Shown here: one piece after another, positions 22,651 through 28,725 of the stretch
Numbering within the stretch: the stretch's first letter is position 1
Layout of the letters: each line of letters begins with the position of its first letter
Assembly (NCBI GenBank): GCA_900551505.1
Contig: URWK01000003.1
Location: forward strand, 1-28,725
Length of the DNA: 28,725 nt
Source: an uncultured Ruminococcus sp.
GTDB lineage: Bacteria; Bacillota; Clostridia; Oscillospirales; Ruminococcaceae
Direction: 5' to 3'
Made by a program: the position numbers and the translations under genes
The notes under the pieces: generated by a model
The model's database searches: none
What the model was told of the DNA's origin: nothing
Seen by the model: the letters and a program-made list of their open reading frames with translations, nothing else

Positions 22651-25035
22651 TCAGCCGACTGCCATAGCATTTATTTTGTCGTTCTTTTCCGTTACAAGTG
22701 CTGTATCAAGAACATCTGTGAGAGTTTCGGCAAACACAAATTTAATGTTCTGCTTTACTGTTTCGTCAACTTCTTCAAGGTCGGGTTTATTCGCAACCGG
22801 AATAATTACCGTCTTCATTCCCGCCTTGTAAGCCGCCATAGTCTTTTCACGAAGTCCGCCTATCGGAAGGACTTTTCCGTGAAGTGTTATTTCACCTGTC
22901 ATGGCAACATCGCAACGAACAGGAATACCCGAAAGAGCCGAAATTATAGCAGTTGTCATTGTTACGCCTGCCGATGGACCGTCTTTCGGAACTGCTCCTT
23001 CCGGGGCGTGAATGTGAATATCCTTTTCCTTATAGAAATTCTCATCTATGCCATATTGTTTTGCCACGCTTCTTGTGTAAGAAACCGCAATCTTGGCACT
23101 TTCTTTCATAACATCTCCGAGAGAACCAGTTGTTTCAACCACGCCTTTTCCGTTAAGAACTATTACTTCAAGCGGCATGATAACTCCTCCCACGGAAGTC
23201 CATGCAAGCCCGTTGACTACGCCGATTTCGTTTCTGTCGCTGACTTCTTCGGGAAGAAATTTCTTTATACCAAGGTACTCTTTAAGGTTGTTTTCCGTGA
23301 AAGTAAGCTTTTTGGAAGTCTTTTCAACTATCGCTTTTGCCGTCTTTCTGCAAAGTTTTCCGCAAGTTCTTTCAAGCGTTCTTACTCCCGCTTCCTTTGT
23401 ATAAAAGTCAATCATTGAATAAATTGCATCGTCATCTATCTGAACTTGTGTCGGTTTAAGTCCGTTTTGCTTGATTTGCTTAGGAATAAGGTGTTCTTTG
23501 GCTATATGAAATTTTTCTTCTCTTGTGTAGCTCGTAAGCTCAATTATTTCCATTCTGTCAAGCAACGGTGCAGGAATTGTTGAAGTCGTGTTTGCGGTAG
23601 TTATAAAGAGGACTTTGCTAAGGTCAAATGGAATTTCTATATAATGGTCACGAAATTCCTTGTTCTGTTCGCTGTCAAGCACTTCCAGCATAGCTGAAGA
23701 CGGGTCGCCTCTGAAATCATTGCTCATTTTGTCGATTTCGTCAAGCAGAATCAATGGATTGTTAGTTCCGGCTTGCTTGAGGGCATTTATAATTCTTCCC
23801 GGCATTGCCCCAATATATGTCTTTCTGTGGCCTCTTATGTCCGATTCGTCACGCACACCGCCGAGAGAAATTCTCGTGTAAGCACGTCCGAGAGCCTTCG
23901 CAATCGAGCGACCTATTGAAGTCTTACCTATTCCCGGAGGGCCTACGAGGCAGATTATCTGACCTGTAATATTCGGATTCAAAGCATGAACGGAAATACT
24001 TTCAAGGATACGTTCCTTTACCTTTTCAAGCCCGTAATGCTCCTTGTTCAATACGTCTTCCGCCTTTTTAATATTCACCTTGATTTTTGAAGTGCTGTCC
24101 CACGGAAGTGCAAGACAATTTTCAAGATAATCCCTTATGACCATTGCTTCGGGCGATGACGGCGGAGTTTTTACGAGCCTTAAAGCTTCGTTGCGTAATT
24201 TTTCACGGCTTTCCTCAGAGATATTTTTAATTCCCTGAATCTGCTCAATGTACTTGGCAACAACGCTGTTTTCGGGGTTTTCGGCTTCAAGCCCCATTTC
24301 TTCAAGTTCATCAGAAATAACTTTCATCTGTTCACGCAGGTAAAATTCTTTCTGATTACTGTCGATACCTTGCTTTACTTTTTCCTGGATTTCAAGTTCA
24401 AGGCTTAATATGTCGATTTCCTTAGTCAAACATTCATAAATGTGTTTCAGCTTTTCTACAATGTCATCTTCTTCAAGTATTTCTTGTTTGTCTTTGAAGT
24501 CAAAGCTTACATTGCATACAATATTTTCAACCAGAATATGAGGATTTGTTTCTCCGAGAATCACACTTACAAGTTCGTCAGGCATTCTCGGAACAAGTGA
24601 CGTATAATGTTCAAATGCATCCTTAACCATACGTTCTGTTGCTTCAATTTCGTTAAGTTGTTTTTCCTTTACACGTTTGAAATTTGTGAGTTTTTTTATT
24701 TCGGCTTTTATATATTCTCCGCTTGTGTCATAGCTCAAGGCTTTTGCTTTGTAAACGCCTTCAATCAGAACCTTCACAACACCGTCAGGAGTTTTAAGTG
24801 ACTGTCTGATTTCGGCAACGACCCCCACATTATAAATATCGTCTGTGGAAGGGTCTTCTATCATTATTTCTCTCTGAGCTGCCAGAAAAATTTTCCTGTC
24901 AGTAGCAAGGGCTTGTTCTATTGCCTTTATAGATTTTTCTCTTGCAATATCGAAGTGCATTACCATTTTAGGAAATGCAACAAGTCCCCTTGTGGCTATG
25001 GTTGGCATTATGGTTTTCTTATTGTTTTCTTTCAT
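22651..25035 (-). CDS. lon: ATP-dependent protease Lon
   Basis: Lon degrades damaged and regulatory proteins in the cytoplasm. The 794-residue protein has the N-terminal substrate domain (IATRGLVAFPKMVMHF), a coiled-coil region (SNQKEFYLREQMKVISDEL), the AAA+ module with Walker A GPPGIGKT (365-372) and Walker B LILLDEIDK (428-436), and the protease domain with Ser688 in DGPSAGVT and Lys731 in LREKTMAAYKAG. The start is ATG 25035 with GGTGGA upstream. The frame stays open to 25107, but its 24 extra residues (rich in Asn, Tyr and Trp) are unlike Lon and overlie the leader. Confidence 0.98.
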   Translation of the reverse strand: MKENNKKTIMPTIATRGLVAFPKMVMHFDIAREKSIKAIEQALATDRKIFLAAQREIMIEDPSTDDIYNVGVVAEIRQSLKTPDGVVKVLIEGVYKAKALSYDTSGEYIKAEIKKLTNFKRVKEKQLNEIEATERMVKDAFEHYTSLVPRMPDELVSVILGETNPHILVENIVCNVSFDFKDKQEILEEDDIVEKLKHIYECLTKEIDILSLELEIQEKVKQGIDSNQKEFYLREQMKVISDELEEMGLEAENPENSVVAKYIEQIQGIKNISEESREKLRNEALRLVKTPPSSPEAMVIRDYLENCLALPWDSTSKIKVNIKKAEDVLNKEHYGLEKVKERILESISVHALNPNITGQIICLVGPPGIGKTSIGRSIAKALGRAYTRISLGGVRDESDIRGHRKTYIGAMPGRIINALKQAGTNNPLILLDEIDKMSNDFRGDPSSAMLEVLDSEQNKEFRDHYIEIPFDLSKVLFITTANTTSTIPAPLLDRMEIIELTSYTREEKFHIAKEHLIPKQIKQNGLKPTQVQIDDDAIYSMIDFYTKEAGVRTLERTCGKLCRKTAKAIVEKTSKKLTFTENNLKEYLGIKKFLPEEVSDRNEIGVVNGLAWTSVGGVIMPLEVIVLNGKGVVETTGSLGDVMKESAKIAVSYTRSVAKQYGIDENFYKEKDIHIHAPEGAVPKDGPSAGVTMTTAIISALSGIPVRCDVAMTGEITLHGKVLPIGGLREKTMAAYKAGMKTVIIPVANKPDLEEVDETVKQNIKFVFAETLTDVLDTALVTEKNDKINAMAVG

Positions 25036-25053
25036 ATTATTCCACCATTTCCT

Positions 25054-25070
25054 GTTGTTATAAAAACAAC
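25054..25070. other. GTTGTT-ATAAA-AACAAC inverted repeat in the lon leader
   Basis: A 6-bp inverted repeat with a 5-base loop lies between the lon promoter and its ribosome binding site. It could be a weak mRNA hairpin or an operator. It does not resemble the CtsR or CIRCE heat-shock operators, which I looked for here. Confidence 0.35.
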
Positions 25071-25095
25071 TTTTATTTCGTGTATCATAAGCTAC

Positions 25096-25124
25096 ATTAT
25101 ACAACAAATACGATATGTTTGCAA
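25096..25124 (-). promoter_or_regulatory. Sigma-A promoter of lon
   Basis: The minus strand has TTGCAA (25124-25119; 4 of 6), a 17-bp spacer and a perfect TATAAT (25101-25096). The start point would be near 25089, about 55 bases before the lon start codon. It lies between the clpX terminator and lon. Confidence 0.7.
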
Positions 25125-25159
25125 GTACAATGATGAATATAGTGAATCCGTTTTGTAAT

Positions 25160-25193
25160 AAAAAACGGACAATGCCCGAAAAGGCACTATCCG
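25160..25193 (-). terminator. Rho-independent terminator after clpX
   Basis: On the minus strand CGGATAGTGCC pairs over 11 positions (two G-U) with the GGCATTGTCCG arm (25193-25166), and TTTTTT (25165-25160) follows. It lies 23 bp after the clpX stop and separates clpX from lon. Confidence 0.88.
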
Positions 25194-25215
25194 GATTTTA
25201 TATAGAATTTCAGTT

Positions 25216-26484
25216 TCAGCTCAATATTCTTTTTTTCTTGTTACACTCAACTTTCGGTTGTGCATCTTCGGTTACACATTCCTTGGTGATGATAACCTTT
25301 GAAACATCTTCCCTTGAAGGAGCGTCAAACATTACATTCATAAGAATATTTTCCACAATTGCCCTCAAACCTCTTGCACCTGTCTTCTGTGCGATAGTCT
25401 TCTTCGCAATTTCTATCAAAGCATCATCTTCAACTACGAGTTCAATGTCATCGTATTCAAAGAGTTTCTTGTACTGCTTGATAAGTGCGTTCTTAGGCTC
25501 TGTGAGAATTTTTACAAGTGCGTTTTCGTCCAGTTCATCAAGCACCGTGATAATCGGCAAACGACCTACGAGTTCCGGAACGATACCGAACTTGACTAAA
25601 TCCTGCGGAACGACTTTTCTGAAGATATTCTTTTTCTGTTCCTTTTCTGTGATTATGTCAGCACCAAAACCGATACCGGAAGATTCTGTTCTCTGGATAA
25701 TTGACTTTTCAAGTCCGTCAAAAGCTCCGCCACATATGAAAAGAATATTCTTTGTGTTGATGTGAATAAATTCCTGATTCGGGTGTTTTCTGCCACCTTG
25801 CGGAGGAACGTTTGAAACAGTACCTTCAATTATCTTGAGGAGTGCCTGCTGAACGCCTTCACCACTTACGTCACGGGTAATTGAAGTATTTTCTGATTTT
25901 CTTGAAATCTTGTCGATTTCGTCAATGTAAATAATACCTCTTTCAGCAGCTTCAACATTGAAATCCGCCGCCTGTATAAGTCTGAGCAGAACATTTTCAA
26001 CGTCATCACCTACATAACCGGCTTCCGTAATCGTGGTTGCATCGGCTATTGCAAAAGGTACGTCAAGAGTTTTTGCGAGAGTCTGTGCGAGGAAAGTTTT
26101 TCCGACACCTGTCGGTCCGAGAAGAAGCACATTACTTTTCTGGACTTCAACGCCGTTTTCGTCCCCTGCTTCCTCAGAAAGTATTCTCTTATAGTGATTG
26201 TAGACAGAAACTGAAAGGGCAATTTTTGCCGTATCCTGTCCGACTACATATTCATCAAGTACCGCCTTTATTTCGGCAGGCTTTTTGAGTTTGAAACCTG
26301 CACGAATCATAGTGTCAGGCTGTGCCTTTTTCGGCTTTTCAGGAACTTTCATCGGTCCGTTCATAAGCTCATAACAATATGTCACACAAGAATCACAGAT
26401 ATTTACATCGCCTGCTGAAAAGATGCTTTTAACTCTGTTTTCGCCTTTTCCGCAGAAACTGCATTTCTTAAAATCGTTGCTCAT
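25216..26484 (-). CDS. clpX: ClpX, ATP-dependent unfoldase of ClpXP
   Basis: ClpX is the AAA+ ring that recognises, unfolds and threads substrates into ClpP. The 422-residue protein has the N-terminal zinc-binding domain (Cys8, Cys11, Cys30, Cys33), Walker A GPTGVGKT, Walker B IIYIDEIDKI, the GYVGDDVE pore loop and the IGF-type ClpP-docking loop in SGIGFGAD. The start is ATG 26484 with TTAGGTG upstream; a GTG three codons earlier overlaps that site. It lies 17 bp after clpP, so clpP-clpX form an operon. Confidence 0.98.
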   Translation of the reverse strand: MSNDFKKCSFCGKGENRVKSIFSAGDVNICDSCVTYCYELMNGPMKVPEKPKKAQPDTMIRAGFKLKKPAEIKAVLDEYVVGQDTAKIALSVSVYNHYKRILSEEAGDENGVEVQKSNVLLLGPTGVGKTFLAQTLAKTLDVPFAIADATTITEAGYVGDDVENVLLRLIQAADFNVEAAERGIIYIDEIDKISRKSENTSITRDVSGEGVQQALLKIIEGTVSNVPPQGGRKHPNQEFIHINTKNILFICGGAFDGLEKSIIQRTESSGIGFGADIITEKEQKKNIFRKVVPQDLVKFGIVPELVGRLPIITVLDELDENALVKILTEPKNALIKQYKKLFEYDDIELVVEDDALIEIAKKTIAQKTGARGLRAIVENILMNVMFDAPSREDVSKVIITKECVTEDAQPKVECNKKKRILS

Positions 26485-26501
26485 TAATTGCACCTAACCT
26501 T

Positions 26502-27089
26502 TTATCTCTGAGAAATAACCTTGTCAATCAGACCGTATTCCTTAGCCTGTTCAGCGTACATGAAATTGTCACGTTCAGTGTCACGTTCGATGATTTCAAG
26601 GGGCTGACCTGTATTTTCCGAGAGAATTTTATTCATTTTCTGTCTTGTTCTTACAAGGTGGTCGGCATGAATCTTTATATCTGTACACTGACCTGAAAGA
26701 CCGCCTGAAATTAATGGCTGATGAATCATAATTTCACTGTTCGGAAGAGCCATTCTTTTACCTTTTGCACCGCTTGAGAGCAGAAATGCACCCATTGAAG
26801 CAGCCATACCCATACAGATTGTGGCAACGTCACACTTGATGTAATTCATTGTGTCATAAATCGCCATACCTGCTGTGATTGAACCGCCCGGGCTGTTTAT
26901 ATAGAGTGAAATATCCTTTTCCGAATCCTGACTTTCGAGGTAAAGAAGCTGTGCAACAACAAGACTTGCGGTAGTATCATTAACATCTTCTGAAAGCATT
27001 ATGATACGGTCGTTCAGAAGTCTTGAATAAATATCGTATGCACGTTCTCCACGGCTTGTCTGTTCAACGACATTTGGAACTAAACTCAT
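26502..27089 (-). CDS. clpP: ClpP protease subunit
   Basis: ClpP is the self-compartmentalised serine protease that works with ClpX or other Clp ATPases. The 195-residue sequence is standard: SLYINSPGGSITAGMAIYDTM, nucleophile Ser98 in GMAASMGAF, His123 in MIHQPL and Asp174 in ERDTERDNF. The start is ATG 27089 (MSLVPNVVEQTSRGERAYDIYSRLL) with GAGAGGAAG upstream. No promoter of its own was evident in the 93 bp after tig, so it may depend on read-through past the hairpin there. Confidence 0.98.
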   Translation of the reverse strand: MSLVPNVVEQTSRGERAYDIYSRLLNDRIIMLSEDVNDTTASLVVAQLLYLESQDSEKDISLYINSPGGSITAGMAIYDTMNYIKCDVATICMGMAASMGAFLLSSGAKGKRMALPNSEIMIHQPLISGGLSGQCTDIKIHADHLVRTRQKMNKILSENTGQPLEIIERDTERDNFMYAEQAKEYGLIDKVISQR

Positions 27090-27125
27090 CGGTATTCATC
27101 TTCCTCTCTTTTATCTTTGTTTTTA

Positions 27126-27167
27126 AGAAAAACGGAAAGCAGGGAACAAATTCCCCCGCTCTGCCGT
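27126..27167 (-). terminator. Imperfect terminator between tig and clpP
   Basis: On the minus strand ACGG...GGGAA and TTCCC...CCGT form a long hairpin with a few bulges (27167-27132), followed by TTTTTC. It lies 16 bp after the tig stop. The interruptions suggest a partial terminator that lowers, rather than stops, transcription into clpP. Confidence 0.65.
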
Positions 27168-27182
27168 TTTATTCGTATTTTA

Positions 27183-28493
27183 TTATTCTGCTGTTTCTTC
27201 TGTCTTTTCAGCTTCGATTACAACTGCATTGTCCTTTACGAAATCAGCAGCCTTTGTAACGAGGAGGTCTTTTCTGTAGTCTTCCGGAGAGATAAATCTC
27301 TTAACCATTTCAACATCCATGTTGTAGCTTGCTGCCATTTCTTCAAGAGACTTGTTGAGTTCTTCGTCTGAAACTTCAAAGCCTTCGATTTCTGCAATCT
27401 TTTCAAGTGCAAGACGGAGCTTAACTTCTTCAATGGCTCTGTCCATGTAAGTATCCTTGAGTGAATCCATGTCCATACCTGTGTACTGCATATACTTGTC
27501 AAGAGTCATGCCCTGAGTTCTGAGTCTCTGGTCGAATTCTTCGATAAGTGCATCAATTCTTCTGTCATACATACATTCCGGAATTTCGCCTTCAACCTTG
27601 TCAATGAGGGTGTGGAAGATTTCATCTTCAAAAGTATGTTCAGCGTTGTGTTCAGCACCTTCAACGAGCTTCTTCTTAATGTCTTCTCTCATTTCTGCAA
27701 CAGTGTCAAATTCTGTTGTTTCCTTTACGAAGTCATCATCAACTTCAGGGAGTTCCTGTACAGAAATGTTCTTAATCTTAATCTTGAATGTTGCAGGTTT
27801 TCCGGCAAGTTCTTCCATCTGGTAGTTTTCAGGGAAAGTAACGTTAATTTCAAATTCTTCGCCGATACCGTGACCAACAATCTGGTCTTCAAATCCGGGG
27901 ATAAACTGACCACTGCCGAGAGTAAGCGGGAAATCATCGCCCTTACCGCCGTCAAAAGCAACGCCGTCCATGAAACCTTCAAAGTCCATGGTTACTTCAT
28001 CGTTAAGCTGTGCCGGTCTGTCATCAACTGAAATGATTCTTGCCTGCTTGGTTCTGAGTGATTCAATCTGAGCATCAACGTCAGCATCTGTGATAGGCTT
28101 TACACCCTTGTGAGCTTCGATACCCTTGTAACCTTCGATTGAAACAACAGGTCTTGTTGTGCAGGAAACTTTTACAGTTACGCCCTTTTCTTTATCAATA
28201 TCAATATCAATAACAGCCGGTCTGTCTACGAGGTCAAGTTTTTCCTGTGCAACGGCACTGTCGATTTCGGCAGGAAGAATAGCATTGAGAGCGTCATCAT
28301 AGAAAACGCCTTCACCGTATGCATTTTCGATAATCTTTCTTGTAGCCTTACCTTTTCTGAAACCCTTTACTGCGATGTTAGCCTTCTGTCTGTTATAAAC
28401 TGCATTAACAGCCTTATCAAAAGCTTCCGGACTGATTTCAAGAACCAGTTCATAAGTATTTACTTCTGTATTTGTTGAAGATTTCAAACTCAT
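27183..28493 (-). CDS. tig: Trigger factor
   Basis: Trigger factor is the ribosome-bound chaperone and peptidyl-prolyl isomerase that meets nascent chains at the exit tunnel. The 436-residue protein has the ribosome-binding N-domain with the GFRKGKA signature (44-50), a FKBP-like domain at about 150-245 (DFEGFMDGVAFDGGKGDDFPLTLGSGQFIPGFEDQIVG), and the helical C-terminal chaperone domain. The start is ATG 28493 with GGAGGA upstream. It leads tig-clpP-clpX, as in many Firmicutes. Confidence 0.98.
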   Translation of the reverse strand: MSLKSSTNTEVNTYELVLEISPEAFDKAVNAVYNRQKANIAVKGFRKGKATRKIIENAYGEGVFYDDALNAILPAEIDSAVAQEKLDLVDRPAVIDIDIDKEKGVTVKVSCTTRPVVSIEGYKGIEAHKGVKPITDADVDAQIESLRTKQARIISVDDRPAQLNDEVTMDFEGFMDGVAFDGGKGDDFPLTLGSGQFIPGFEDQIVGHGIGEEFEINVTFPENYQMEELAGKPATFKIKIKNISVQELPEVDDDFVKETTEFDTVAEMREDIKKKLVEGAEHNAEHTFEDEIFHTLIDKVEGEIPECMYDRRIDALIEEFDQRLRTQGMTLDKYMQYTGMDMDSLKDTYMDRAIEEVKLRLALEKIAEIEGFEVSDEELNKSLEEMAASYNMDVEMVKRFISPEDYRKDLLVTKAADFVKDNAVVIEAEKTEETAE

Positions 28494-28529
28494 TTTTATT
28501 ATCCTCCATTAAAAAAACATATCTTAGTT

Positions 28530-28538
28530 ATTATAACA
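28530..28538 (-). promoter_or_regulatory. Extended -10 promoter of tig
   Basis: The minus strand has TGTTATAAT (28538-28530), that is TATAAT preceded by the TGn extension. No good -35 hexamer lies 16-18 bp upstream, but an A-rich run is present there, which may act as an UP-like element. It lies 37 bp before the tig start. Confidence 0.65.
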
Positions 28539-28591
28539 TATGCAAAAACTTTTTTCTATAGTTTGCTTATCAGTTCTGCATTTTCCACGAA

Positions 28592-28725
28592 TTAGACAAT
28601 TTTAAGCGGTCTGAATTGTAGAAAATCACCTGAAATAAGCTGAAAATCAACTCCGTCACGCTCTCCGTTGATGGCATATCTGTGTGACGAACCGTGAAGA
28701 TGTCCATAGTAACAACGTTTTATGT
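28592..28725 (-). CDS. Metallophosphoesterase, C-terminal fragment
   Basis: The last 43 codons of a minus-strand gene enter the window, ending at TAA 28594-28592; the frame starts at 28723. The peptide reads IKRCYYGHLHG then SSHRYAINGERDGVDF and ISGDFLQFRPLKIV. The GHLHG motif is the final metal-binding motif of calcineurin-like phosphoesterases, and a Gly-Val-x-Phe/Tyr strand followed by a xxDFLxFxP ending is typical of a Firmicute family of them. The N-terminal motifs lie outside. It ends about 100 bp before tig and has no clear terminator in the gap. Confidence 0.8.
   Translation of the reverse strand, partial: IKRCYYGHLHGSSHRYAINGERDGVDFQLISGDFLQFRPLKIV

Noticed and set aside
25036..25215. 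CtsR or CIRCE heat-shock operator before lon
   Set aside because: No GGTCAAA-type direct repeat and no long CIRCE inverted repeat is present; only a short GTTGTT/AACAAC dyad.

Overview
This window is a dense, entirely co-directional stretch of core chromosomal genes from a low-GC Gram-positive bacterium. All 26 protein genes recognised, two of them cut by the window edges, read on the minus strand, so transcription runs from high to low coordinates. Gene order (tig-clpP-clpX-lon-engB; infC-rpmI-rplT; dprA-topA-trmFO; plsX-rnc-smc-ftsY; rdgB-yhbY-nadD-yqeK-rsfS), strong GGAGG-type ribosome binding sites and a SpoIIR homologue point to Clostridia, probably Oscillospiraceae/Ruminococcus-like. 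The genus is an inference from style, not from a search.

Layout from the transcriptional upstream end. 28725-22533: the tail of a metallophosphoesterase, then the proteostasis block tig, clpP, clpX, lon. tig has an extended -10 promoter, clpX is followed by a strong terminator and lon has its own promoter. 22532-19850: engB, lysA (with a good sigma-A promoter) and spoIIR. 19833-18045: a G/C-only block, then the IF3-L35-L20 operon. That operon has a consensus promoter, a leader that looks like the L20-type attenuator, an infC that most likely starts at ATC, and a terminator. 18014-12041: a TrmH/SpoU methyltransferase, dprA, topA, trmFO and kptA, tightly packed or overlapping. 12027-11966: a G31/C27 block. 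11922-1: a long operon-like run of plsX, rnc, an Elp3-like radical SAM gene, smc, ftsY, rdgB, yhbY, nadD, yqeK, an LCP-family gene, rsfS and a truncated small membrane protein.

Functional themes are protein folding and turnover (tig, clpP, clpX, lon), translation and ribosome assembly (infC, rpmI, rplT, engB, yhbY, rsfS, rnc, SpoU, trmFO), chromosome handling (smc, topA, dprA), membrane biogenesis and targeting (plsX, ftsY, LCP), small-molecule metabolism (nadD, rdgB, yqeK, lysA) and sporulation signalling (spoIIR).

I found no phage, transposon, CRISPR, toxin-antitoxin or defence system, no tRNA or rRNA, and nothing that is clearly a new multi-gene system. The best leads are: an FtsY with a 230-residue acidic, repetitive C-terminal tail carrying three Gly-Phe-Phe-Gly/Lys motifs; two G/C homopolymer blocks that look like read-dropout artefacts at operon ends and may hide real sequence; the non-canonical infC start with its leader; and a bacterial KptA inside a topA-trmFO operon.
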